A DNA stretch of 64,000 nucleotides from Gammaproteobacteria bacterium (GTDB lineage: Bacteria; Pseudomonadota; Gammaproteobacteria; GRL18): assembly GCA_016744995.1 (NCBI GenBank), contig JADGDG010000001.1, positions 846,011 through 910,010 of the forward strand, read 5' to 3'. The translations under genes were made by a program, and so were the position numbers. Under the pieces are notes generated by a model. The model was not told where the DNA came from, ran no database searches, and was given only the letters and a program-made list of their open reading frames with translations. Every line of letters starts with the position of its first letter. The stretch's first letter is position 1. Below are positions 37,565-45,543 of the stretch, piece after piece.

Positions 37565-39025
37565 TTATTCCTGTTCTACTTTATTGATTCGTTGCAAATA
37601 ACGATACAAGGTACGTTCGCTGATCCCCAGTTCCTGAGCTGCAGATAAGCGGTGTCCATTGTGGCGTTCGAGGGTTTGCTTCACTGTGGCCAAATCGGGC
37701 TTGCGTGGTTTGGCTTGTCTGGGATTTGTGGCGGAGTGTGGCCGTAGTAAAGACTGCGTTTCCCGATGCATGAGGCTTGCATTGTAAGCAGGAGTTGGAA
37801 AATCCTCAACATCGACATCATCAAAACCATTTGTTGATACATAATGTGAATTTTTATCAATGGTTAAATGCTCTTCAGTAATAAATTCACCTGCGGAAAG
37901 AATAACTGCTCGTTCCATAATATTTCGTAGCTCACGAATATTACCGGGGAAATCATAGGATGAAAGGACATCAATAATGTCTGATGGCAGGGGAATATGC
38001 TGTGCGCCATCCTCCATTTTTCGTAAAAAATGTTCTGCTATAGCCGGGATGTCAGCCTTGCGTTCTCTTAGTGGTGGGACATGGACAGGAAAGGTTGCCA
38101 GGCGGTAGTAGAGATCCTGGCGGAAAGTCCCTTCGCTGACCATTTTCTTAACATTCTGGTTGGTTGCGGCAATAATGCGGACGTCAACGTCAAAATAATG
38201 AGTGCCGCCAATTCGTCTTATGGTACCGCTTTCCAATACTCGGAGCAGCTTTGTTTGTAGATCTAAAGACAGCTCACCGATCTCATCAATGAATAGAGTG
38301 CCGCCATGAGCAGATTCAATCAAGCCTGTTTTTTGTTTAAGAGCCCCGGTAAAGGCTCCCTTTTCATAGCCAAATAATTCACTCTCAATTAGTGTTTCAC
38401 CAATAGCACCACAGTCTACAACAATCATTGCTTTATTACTGCGCTTAGAATAATGGTGAATATAATTGGCCACGCAATCCTTGCCGACACCACTTTCACC
38501 TTCGATGAAGACTGTTGAAGAGGTTGGAGCAACACGATGCAGGATATTAATCAAACGTAAAATGGCGGGTGTTCGTCCCACCAGTAATTGCGGATCTTTT
38601 TCTTCTTGTGGAATAGTGACCATTGTTTCACCCATATAATGGATTTCACCATGATCATTGTGAATTGGACTGGCACTGATCTGAACTTGTTCTTCCTCGT
38701 CGCCATGCTTATGTATATGCAGGACACTGGTGGATTTTCCAGTGCGCATGACGGTCTCTAAGGGACAATGTTCACCATGCTGACTGCAGGGTGAATCATA
38801 TTTGTGAGAGACTTCATAACAAAATTTTCCGGAAATATCATTCTTAGTACGGAATGAACTTCGATAAGCTCTATTAGAAGCAACGATCTGATAGTGGCGA
38901 TCAATAATGACAAAGGGATCGTTAAAAATATTAATTAAGTCATCACAAGATGGTTTGGAAATTTCATCCTTATTGAGTTGTATTCTGTTTTCTGATGTCA
39001 GATGGTCAGGATAAGAGTTTTTCAT
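37565..39025 (-). CDS. Sigma-54 activator with Cys-rich PAS domain (Fis family)
   Basis: 486 residues. A PAS domain at about 30-135 carries a cysteine cluster (CYEV.H near 89, then PCSQHGEHCPLE), which could bind a cofactor or sense redox state. The AAA+ domain has Walker A GESGVGKD, the GAFTGA loop, Walker B LFIDEI. A linker and a Fis-type HTH (SAAQELGISERTLYRYL) end the protein. There is no receiver domain, so the signal goes through PAS. TGTCA boxes lie in its own promoter and before both sigma-54 small-RNA promoters next door. Confidence 0.93.
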   Translation of the reverse strand: MKNSYPDHLTSENRIQLNKDEISKPSCDDLINIFNDPFVIIDRHYQIVASNRAYRSSFRTKNDISGKFCYEVSHKYDSPCSQHGEHCPLETVMRTGKSTSVLHIHKHGDEEEQVQISASPIHNDHGEIHYMGETMVTIPQEEKDPQLLVGRTPAILRLINILHRVAPTSSTVFIEGESGVGKDCVANYIHHYSKRSNKAMIVVDCGAIGETLIESELFGYEKGAFTGALKQKTGLIESAHGGTLFIDEIGELSLDLQTKLLRVLESGTIRRIGGTHYFDVDVRIIAATNQNVKKMVSEGTFRQDLYYRLATFPVHVPPLRERKADIPAIAEHFLRKMEDGAQHIPLPSDIIDVLSSYDFPGNIRELRNIMERAVILSAGEFITEEHLTIDKNSHYVSTNGFDDVDVEDFPTPAYNASLMHRETQSLLRPHSATNPRQAKPRKPDLATVKQTLERHNGHRLSAAQELGISERTLYRYLQRINKVEQE

Positions 39026-39055
39026 GGAGACCGCTTTATTTTTAAAAATAATAGA

Positions 39056-39110
39056 AATATGACGAATCCTTTTTTGTCATGACATTTTTATTATAGAGGT
39101 ATTTGTCAAT
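39056..39110. promoter_or_regulatory. TGTCA-box cluster C, before the activator gene
   Basis: The perfect palindrome TGTCATGACA is at 39075-39084, with ATGACGAAT just left (also found in cluster B) and TTGTCAAT just right. The cluster is 30-85 bases upstream of the activator start codon, suggesting autoregulation. Confidence 0.5.
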
Positions 39111-39386
39111 AATGCATTGAAATAATTTGTTTTTTTTGAAATTCCATCTTTTTTCTTATTCCTGTCTAAACTAAATAATACACATATAGACACCGTTAAA
39201 TCTCTGAGGTTTTTGCTGCATTAAAGAAATTGCTTCAGGGGTGCAAGAAAAAAGCAAAATTAGAAAAAATAAAAACTCACTTTGATAGTGAAACTACAAA
39301 ATTAGAGCAGTAAAAAAGACCGTAGAATACTTAAAATATGCCCGTAAAAAACCGGCAGCGGACAAAATCTATATAAGAATATTTTA

Positions 39387-39400
39387 TTGATCTAGATCAA
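39387..39400 (+). promoter_or_regulatory. FNR/ANR-type box upstream of dsrA
   Basis: TTGATCTAGATCAA is a perfect FNR consensus dyad (TTGAT-N4-ATCAA). A -10-like TATTCT at 39425-39430 would place the start near 39437, about 43 bases from the box centre, the class II activation geometry. The leader would be about 120 bases. Confidence 0.65.
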
Positions 39401-39559
39401 TAAAAGTTGACTTTTTCACTAAAGTATTCTTAAATGTACTATAAATCATTGTTTTATAACCATATTTTATACAAGGTTATTTGTGCAGCTGATACATAAA
39501 TCTTTGAAGTATCTTTAAATACCATGTCAGTTGAGTCAATAACAGCAAGGAGGACTTCA

Positions 39560-40819
39560 ATGTCTAAGGTAACAATTTACGATACACCCATGATAGATGA
39601 GCTGGAAAATGGTGAATGGCCAAGCTTTATCTCATCCTTTAAACGTTTGCGAGATGAGCATCCCAGTAAACGTATTAATTCTATGGTCAATGGACTGCTA
39701 GGCCAGCTGGAACACTCATATGAAACACGTATGGGCTGGTGGAAAGGTGGTACGGTTTCTGTTTTTGGTTATGGTGGTGGTATTATTCCTCGTTTTTCTG
39801 AAGTGGCTGAGCACTTTCCTGAGTCCAAAGAATTTCACACAGTCCGGGTTCAACCACCTGCGGGCAACTTCTATACAGCTGATATTTTAAATCAGCTTGC
39901 TGATGACTGGGAACAGCATGGCTCAGGTCTGCAAACATTTCATGGTCAGACTGGTAATATCATGTTTATCGGTTCAAGCACTGCTGAAATGCAGCCTTTT
40001 TTCGATAAAGTTAACTCTTATGGATTCGATTTAGGTGGTGCCGGTCCCTGTGTTCGTACTGCAATGGCTTGTGTCGGTGCGGCGCGTTGTGAGCATTCCT
40101 GTACTAATGAGCATGGTCTGATGCGTCATCTGGTAAATGAATTCCAGGATGATCTTCACCGGCCTGCTTTACCTTATAAGTTCAAGGTTAAAGTCTCGGG
40201 TTGTCCAAATGATTGTACTAATGCTATTGAACGTGCTGATATGGCTGTTATCGGTATCTGGCGTGATGAGATGAAAGTTGATCAGGAAGAAGTGAAAGCA
40301 TTTGTTGCTGATAAAGGTCGCGACTATGTGATTGATAACGTTACTAATCGTTGTCCTTCCAATGCAATCAAGCTGGCTGATAACAATACACTTGAAGTGA
40401 ACAATAAAGAATGTGTTCGCTGTATGCATTGCATCAATGTTATGACCAAAGCTCTGGCTCCTGGTGATGATCGAGGTGTGACGGTTCTGATTGGCGGTAA
40501 GCGGACACTGAAAATTGGTGATATGATGGGTACCGTTGTGGCACCATTCCTGAAAGTAGACACCATGGAAGAGATTGAATACCTGGTTGAACTGACGGGT
40601 GAAATGATTGATTTCTTTGCTGAAAATGCGCTTGAGCATGAACGTACTGGTGAAATGATTGAGCGTATTGGTCTGGTTAACTACCTTGAAGGTATTGGAC
40701 TTGATCTTGATCCAAATATGGTCAGTGAGCCTCGTCAATGTTCATACGTGCGTATGGATGGCTGGGATGAAGAAGTTAAAAAATGGTATGACAAAAAAAC
40801 AGAAGCAGCAACTGCATAA
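39560..40819 (+). CDS. dsrA: Reverse-type dissimilatory sulfite reductase alpha subunit
   Basis: 419 residues from ATG 39560, which has a perfect ribosome site AAGGAGG six bases upstream; the longer frame from 39524 lacks one. The sirohaem/Fe-S ligands CVGAARC (CX5C) and CPNDC (CX3C) are intact, and a ferredoxin insert with NRCPSNA and CVRCMHC is present. Closest in my memory are the oxidative DsrA proteins of purple and other sulfur-oxidising gammaproteobacteria, which oxidise sulfur to sulfite in the cytoplasm. DsrB, the obligate partner, is not adjacent, and none of the other dsr genes is in the window. Confidence 0.96.
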   Translation: MSKVTIYDTPMIDELENGEWPSFISSFKRLRDEHPSKRINSMVNGLLGQLEHSYETRMGWWKGGTVSVFGYGGGIIPRFSEVAEHFPESKEFHTVRVQPPAGNFYTADILNQLADDWEQHGSGLQTFHGQTGNIMFIGSSTAEMQPFFDKVNSYGFDLGGAGPCVRTAMACVGAARCEHSCTNEHGLMRHLVNEFQDDLHRPALPYKFKVKVSGCPNDCTNAIERADMAVIGIWRDEMKVDQEEVKAFVADKGRDYVIDNVTNRCPSNAIKLADNNTLEVNNKECVRCMHCINVMTKALAPGDDRGVTVLIGGKRTLKIGDMMGTVVAPFLKVDTMEEIEYLVELTGEMIDFFAENALEHERTGEMIERIGLVNYLEGIGLDLDPNMVSEPRQCSYVRMDGWDEEVKKWYDKKTEAATA

Positions 40820-40843
40820 GTTTAATAGGCAGCATGCTTTCGC

Positions 40844-40878
40844 AATTATCAGCAGCCATTCCGGCTGTTGATAATTTT
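40844..40878 (+). terminator. Hairpin after dsrA
   Basis: A 14-bp stem (AATTATCAGCAGCC with GGCTGTTGATAATT, one G-U pair, loop attcc) followed by TT in a TTTT run. It overlaps the 3' end of the facing Rof-like gene and probably ends the dsrA message, so dsrA looks monocistronic. Confidence 0.65.
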
Positions 40879-41133
40879 AAAATGACAGATCTTATCCAGA
40901 CGTATTTCAATCACCTGTCCGGATTTATCCTGACCCACTAAAAACTCCCCTTTTTCATTTTGTCTGCGAGTGATAATGTCCTGAGGTTTGATCTCAATAA
41001 TGCGTTCGTTTGTTTCTGCCCTATCCTGCTGAGTTACTATATAACGTATTTTAAGTGTTTCACCATGCATAATGGTGAGTTCAAGTTCGCTGTGCATACT
41101 ACAGGAGACGCTCTGATAAGGTTTATTATCCAT
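40849..41133 (-). CDS. Rof-like Rho-binding antiterminator
   Basis: 94 residues resembling Rof/YaeO: the opening YQSVSCSMHSELELT block, then a small barrel ending in IEIRLDKICHFKI. Rof binds Rho and blocks termination. It is longer in the middle than E. coli Rof. It is convergent with dsrA. Confidence 0.65.
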   Translation of the reverse strand: MDNKPYQSVSCSMHSELELTIMHGETLKIRYIVTQQDRAETNERIIEIKPQDIITRRQNEKGEFLVGQDKSGQVIEIRLDKICHFKIINSRNGC

Positions 41134-41169
41134 CTGGTAAGCTCCATTTTTAACTATCAGTTTTATGAT

Positions 41170-41538
41170 TTATTCAGCTTCAAGGCTAATATAGTTTTTT
41201 TGTTCAAATCTCGGGGTGCAGATACAAAGAAAAACCAGTTCGGTGTGACCGCAATTTTCAATTTTCTGTGGGACACCTGAAGGAATAGTCACTACATCCA
41301 GATGGCCTACATCCTCAGGTGGTGCATTATTTATAAAGACTCTCCCCTGTCCTTCAAGAATAATGTAGCGCTCAATAGTGTTCTTTACCCTATGCAATTG
41401 TGTAGTGACACCGGGAGCAACACAAGCTCGTGCGATAGAGCATAGGGTGTCATTAATAGAGTTTAGCAGCTCGTTAATATCACATCGTTCAGTGGTTGAA
41501 AACTGTTTTTTTGGATCATATTGTTTAATATCAGTCAT
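41170..41538 (-). CDS. Cupin-domain protein
   Basis: 122 residues of the mannose-6-phosphate isomerase-like cupin type, with a metal-type motif (HRVKNTIERYIILEGQGRVFI) and the second motif P.GVPQ.I.N. Several such small cupins are of unknown substrate. It lies 13 bases downstream of the EamA transporter on the same strand. Confidence 0.75.
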   Translation of the reverse strand: MTDIKQYDPKKQFSTTERCDINELLNSINDTLCSIARACVAPGVTTQLHRVKNTIERYIILEGQGRVFINNAPPEDVGHLDVVTIPSGVPQKIENCGHTELVFLCICTPRFEQKNYISLEAE

Positions 41539-41551
41539 ATAAACTTTCTCA

Positions 41552-42559
41552 TTATTTTATTTTCTCAGAGCCGTCCGTGTCAGGCTGAGAGTTGTTTGCC
41601 TTGTGCTGAAGGTCATTATCACGCTGAGGACTCTTATTGCGCTGAAGACTTTTTTTATCACGCTGAAGGCTCTTAACCAGCGGTCCATAAAATTGATGCA
41701 TAACCAGACCGGTTAATACACAGATGGTTCCTGATAATATTGAGCTGGTGATCACTTCATTATTAAACCACTTTCCTATCAGTAATGCAGAAATTGGTGT
41801 TATTAAGGTGGCCAGGGCAACACTGGTTGCTGATAGTCTTGATAAAATATAATAATAACTGACAAAGCCGGCTATTGAACCCATGATGCCGAGATATAAA
41901 ATTGCCCCCAGTGTCCGTGAAGGTATTTGTTCAGGGAGGGGGGCGGCAAAAAGCACATAGCTTAAAATAAATAATGGCAGTGAGAAGAGCAAGCCTCCAG
42001 CGGTTACAACCAGCGCAGGCAAAGGCTCATTCAAATGTTTGATCCAGACAGCACTGCTGGTATGCAGTGTGACTGAAATTAGTGTTGCACCAATGCCAAA
42101 TAATGCTTGATCACCAAGATTGATCCTATCAATAAAGATAATTCCCAAACCTGTCAGACCTAGTGCTGAACCGAGTACTTTGCTTAAATACAAACGTTCT
42201 GATTTGATCAAGTAAACTGAAAATAAAGTGGTGAAAATTGGAGACAAACCAAATAACACTGAGACCAGGCCAGAGGGAATATATTGTGCACCCCAATAGA
42301 CAAACATCATGGCACCGTATATTGCCAGAGCAGAGGCAATATACACCTGACGTGCTTTTGTATGCATAGGAATGCCCTTATATAAAAACAGGCTGAGTAT
42401 CAAAGCCAGGCTGGTACCGATAAACATACGCAGAGATAAACCATTGATAAAATCAATGCCTTGAGAGCTCCACTTTATTGCCAATGGTGTGGTGGACCAG
42501 ATAATGATGACCGATAGGTAAGCGGTGATAATCAGTAGTGTATTATTTTTAGTATTCAT
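41552..42559 (-). CDS. EamA/DMT-family transporter with repeat-encoded tail
   Basis: 335 residues with ten hydrophobic helices in two EamA halves, a metabolite exporter or importer of the inner membrane. The C-terminal about 40 residues are hydrophilic and encoded by the 18-bp minisatellite (units reading KSLQRD, KSLQRN, KSPQRD). The tail is unlike normal family members. The cupin gene follows. Confidence 0.85.
   Translation of the reverse strand: MNTKNNTLLIITAYLSVIIIWSTTPLAIKWSSQGIDFINGLSLRMFIGTSLALILSLFLYKGIPMHTKARQVYIASALAIYGAMMFVYWGAQYIPSGLVSVLFGLSPIFTTLFSVYLIKSERLYLSKVLGSALGLTGLGIIFIDRINLGDQALFGIGATLISVTLHTSSAVWIKHLNEPLPALVVTAGGLLFSLPLFILSYVLFAAPLPEQIPSRTLGAILYLGIMGSIAGFVSYYYILSRLSATSVALATLITPISALLIGKWFNNEVITSSILSGTICVLTGLVMHQFYGPLVKSLQRDKKSLQRNKSPQRDNDLQHKANNSQPDTDGSEKIK
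41579..41674 (-). repeat. 18-bp minisatellite, cluster 3 (transporter tail)
   Basis: Five units on the minus strand: 41657-41674, 41636-41656 (21 bp), 41618-41635, 41600-41617, 41579-41599 (21 bp). The first reads AAGAGCCTTCAGCGTGAT. Confidence 0.85.
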
Positions 42560-42631
42560 TTTTTTGCCAAAGACTGAATTTATTTTTATATTGAAATGCA
42601 GTATATAAATTTTAGTTAGTTTTTATTATTC

Positions 42632-42667
42632 AAAAAAAAAGCCGCAGATTTTATATCTGCGGCCTTT
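42632..42667 (-). terminator. Strong bidirectional terminator, best leftwards
   Basis: GCCGCAGAT (42641-42649) pairs with ATCTGCGGC (42655-42663). On the minus strand nine Ts follow; on the plus strand only CTTTT. Nothing rightward ends here, so it should terminate a leftward transcript from 42.66-42.95 kb. Confidence 0.8.
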
Positions 42668-42697
42668 TGAAAGTGGTTTAAATTAATTGTTATTCAG

Positions 42698-42886
42698 TCA
42701 TCGTGGGTGAGCTGAACAGGGATTAATATAAAGGTAAGAACACAGATATTTTTTTGTCTCTAAGCGACGCATATGCCAGCGTTTTACACAACTAATATGA
42801 TGTGCAGACGCATGGTGTGAAGTCTCCGAATGTGAAAGAGACTGATTCACCAGTCGAAAAAAATAGGTGTTTAAAATGTTCATAGT
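42698..42886 (-). CDS. Possible small protein, unknown
   Basis: A frame of 62 residues from an ATG at about 42886 (74 residues if from 42922), His- and Arg-rich in the middle (SHHASAHHISC, MRRLETKKY). It ends about 35 bases before a leftward terminator, which is the main reason to list it. No clear ribosome site; the region may instead encode a small RNA. Confidence 0.35.
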   Translation of the reverse strand, partial: TMNILNTYFFRLVNQSLSHSETSHHASAHHISCVKRWHMRRLETKKYLCSYLYINPCSAHPR

Positions 42887-42973
42887 CATAGGTTGCTTTA
42901 AAAAGTGATTATTGTCAAGCAATGATATTTTATTGTTTGAACAGGTGATGCTTTGACATCTGGCTTAAATTAT

Positions 42974-43061
42974 CTATAGTTAAACCTATGTATACCCGTG
43001 ATACTTGGAAATGCAGACTTCGTTATTTTCAAATATCATGAGTATAGAGTTTAACTATTAG
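42974..43061. repeat. Long imperfect inverted repeat before the kinase gene
   Basis: Arms of about 38 bases (42974-43012 and 43025-43061) flank a 12-base loop gcagacttcgtt; blocks ATAGTTAAAC, TATAC, TGATA and AAAT pair. It lies 33 bases before the kinase start, so it would be a leader hairpin or a miniature mobile/REP-like element. Confidence 0.7.
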
Positions 43062-43094
43062 ATAGAGCTAGAGCTAAAGGTAAAATTAAAACAC

Positions 43095-45512
43095 GTGGCA
43101 AATAAAATCGGTCGATTTAATAAGGTCAGAGTTCTGGGTAAAGGTACTCAGGGTGTTGTGCATCTGGCCATTGATCCGGTCTTACAAAGAAATGTTGCGA
43201 TAAAATCCCTTCACTTTTCTGATATGGCTCGTGCAGCTGATACTAAGACGATGTTGCTCAAAGAAGCCCGTACAATCAGTAAAATGGTGCATCCAAACAT
43301 TGTTTCAATCTATGAAGCCGGTGAAGATGAAAAGCAGAATCCTTATCTGGTGTTTGAATATGTCAGTGGGCAGCTGCTTTCTGATGTGATGAAGAAAAAA
43401 GGCATCATGTCGGTTAAGAATGCATTGGTACTGTTAAAACCGGTTATTGAGGCAATCAGCTATGCTGATCAACAAAATATTATCCATTGTGATTTAAAGC
43501 CTGCCAATATTCTAATTAATGATGATAACATTCCCAAAGTAATGGACTTTGGTATTGCCCGTGTTCTTTCGGGACAAAAATCCAAAACCGATGGTTTTTT
43601 TGGAACACCACGTTATATGCCGCCTGAGTATATTCGTAAACAAACCATAACGGCCAGCAATGATTCTTATGCGCTGGGTATTATCTTGTATGAAATGCTG
43701 ACCGGGCAGTCTGTGTTTGTCGCTAAAACTATTAAACAAATTATCACCAAAGTACTTAATGATCATTTGCCCCTGCCCTCAAAACTTAATTCTGATATTG
43801 ATGCCCAGTTTGAAAGTATCCTTCTAAAAGCCATTGATAAAAAACTGGATAATCGATATCACAGTACTACTGAATTTAATACTGCGATTGATGAATATCT
43901 GGAGTCTCAGGGGGCAAATGTCAATCGTTCCAGTAAGGCTCAGGATGCCACAGTTGAATTTTTATTAAGACGAATGAAACGGAAAAAAGATTTTCCTGCT
44001 TTATCAGAGTCATTATTTAAGATTAATAAAATTGTTGATGAAGATGAAAAAGGTTTTGATGCACTTGCGGGAGCGATTGTTGAGGACTTTGCTCTCACTA
44101 ATAAAATTTTAAAAATTGTCAATTCTGCTTATTATCGCCGTAGTGGTGGTGAAGTCAAAACCATATCACGAGCAGTGATGATGCTAGGCTTTGATGCCAT
44201 TCGTTCTATTGCTGTGAGCCTGATTTTAATTGATCATCTGCATGATAAATCCCAGGCTAAACAACTTAAAGATAGGGTGGTTGCTTCGTTATATAGCGGC
44301 GTATTTGCCAAGAATCTTGCTGATAAATCACAGTTAATTAAGAAGGAAGAAGTCTTCCTCAGTGGGATTTTTCATGATCTGGGAAAACTATTAGCCATTT
44401 TTTACTTTAATGAAGAATCATTAGAAATTGAAAAATTAGTAGAAGACCAACAGCTTAGTGAGGAAGCTGCGGCCATCCAAGTGCTTGGAGTGCCTTATCA
44501 TAGTCTTGGAACAGCCATTGCCAAAGAGTGGGAGCTGCCGCATTATATTGTTAATACAATTAATCCCTATAATAAAAAAGTGAACAGCAAGCGTCTGCAG
44601 TTAAATGAAGAAGAAAAAATGCATGCGATTTCCAGCCTGTCCAATGAATTAACGAACCTTATTGAAAAAAGTAATGAGTCGGGTGATGACTGGAGAAAGA
44701 AAGCAGTAAAACTATGGAGACAGTATACACCGCAATTAGAACTCAATGATCATGATCTTATGTCACTGGCTGATCAGGCAAAAGAAGATCTGGTGGATCT
44801 GAATTCAATCCTGAATATTAATATGTCAAAGGCATCGATAATTCAGGGACTGGATAATGAAGAAGATGAAAAAAATAGTGCATTAAACGATAAAACACTG
44901 GTATTGGAGACTACAGCGAAACTTTCGCAGGAGGAGGTGGATGTTCTGAATGCTAAAGATAAAATAGGTGAAATGCTAAGTGAAGAGGAATATGGTGAGC
45001 CAGAAACCATATTAAACGCTGGTATTGATGATATTAGTGCAATGCTGACTGAGGATTATAGTGTTTCAGATATCTTTCGTTTGTGTCTGGAAGTTATGCA
45101 CAGAGCCTTTCAATTTGATCATGCGGTTGTTTGCATGGTGAACCATAAAAAGAACCTTATGGAAGGTCGATTTGGTTATGGTATTAATAATGCTTTTTTA
45201 AAGCAATTTCAGTTTAGTTTGAAGTATAAGCCGGACGTATTTCATCTGGCTATGGAGAAGGGTATTGATATTTTCATTGCTGATACTCAGGATGAGAATA
45301 TTGTCAAGAAAATCCCCGCATGGTATCAGCAGATTATTGAAGCGGAAAGTTTTATTGTTTTGCCTGTATTAGTAAAAAAGAAAGCAATTGGTCTATTTTA
45401 TGGTGATCGCTTTAAGTCAGGTGAGTTGGTTATTAAACCGCATGAATTGAAACTTATGCAGCAGCTTAAGTTGCTGGCTTCAGAAGCACTGGTTAAAAAA
45501 TATCAAAAATGA
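43095..45512 (+). CDS. Ser/Thr kinase fused to HDOD and GAF domains
   Basis: 805 residues from GTG. The kinase (about 8-270) has GKGTQG, the VAIK lysine, HCDLKPANILI, DFGIA and a GTPRYMPPEY segment; the HRD arginine is Cys, so it is a non-RD kinase. HDOD covers about 295-500, a module that often coordinates signalling without nuclease activity, and a GAF domain lies at about 635-800. It is soluble, without the extracellular sensor of PknB types. A PP2C phosphatase faces it. Confidence 0.9.
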   Translation: MANKIGRFNKVRVLGKGTQGVVHLAIDPVLQRNVAIKSLHFSDMARAADTKTMLLKEARTISKMVHPNIVSIYEAGEDEKQNPYLVFEYVSGQLLSDVMKKKGIMSVKNALVLLKPVIEAISYADQQNIIHCDLKPANILINDDNIPKVMDFGIARVLSGQKSKTDGFFGTPRYMPPEYIRKQTITASNDSYALGIILYEMLTGQSVFVAKTIKQIITKVLNDHLPLPSKLNSDIDAQFESILLKAIDKKLDNRYHSTTEFNTAIDEYLESQGANVNRSSKAQDATVEFLLRRMKRKKDFPALSESLFKINKIVDEDEKGFDALAGAIVEDFALTNKILKIVNSAYYRRSGGEVKTISRAVMMLGFDAIRSIAVSLILIDHLHDKSQAKQLKDRVVASLYSGVFAKNLADKSQLIKKEEVFLSGIFHDLGKLLAIFYFNEESLEIEKLVEDQQLSEEAAAIQVLGVPYHSLGTAIAKEWELPHYIVNTINPYNKKVNSKRLQLNEEEKMHAISSLSNELTNLIEKSNESGDDWRKKAVKLWRQYTPQLELNDHDLMSLADQAKEDLVDLNSILNINMSKASIIQGLDNEEDEKNSALNDKTLVLETTAKLSQEEVDVLNAKDKIGEMLSEEEYGEPETILNAGIDDISAMLTEDYSVSDIFRLCLEVMHRAFQFDHAVVCMVNHKKNLMEGRFGYGINNAFLKQFQFSLKYKPDVFHLAMEKGIDIFIADTQDENIVKKIPAWYQQIIEAESFIVLPVLVKKKAIGLFYGDRFKSGELVIKPHELKLMQQLKLLASEALVKKYQK

Positions 45513-45543
45513 ATTCAGGTTTGGCTAAAGTCAGCTGAATTCA
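45510..45543. other. Hairpin at the kinase/phosphatase convergence
   Basis: TGAATTCAG (45510-45518) pairs with CTGAATTCA (45535-45543), a 9-bp stem overlapping the 3' ends of both genes. No T-run, so only a possible shared terminator. Confidence 0.4.

Larger units (their letters stand above)
39026..39559. other. 534-base region between activator gene and dsrA
   Basis: It holds TGTCA cluster C at the left and the FNR-type box and probable promoter of dsrA at the right. The middle (39115-39380) is AT-rich and I see no gene or clear signal in it. Confidence 0.6.

Noticed and set aside
39524..39559. Twelve-residue extension of dsrA
   Set aside because: The ATG at 39560 has AAGGAGG at ideal spacing and gives the family length.
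39560..40819. Assimilatory or Asr-type sulfite reductase
   Set aside because: The CX5C/CX3C ligands with the ferredoxin insert and the overall blocks match DsrA.
40820..42600. Remnant of dsrB downstream of dsrA
   Set aside because: Both strands were read; only Rof-like, cupin and transporter genes are present.
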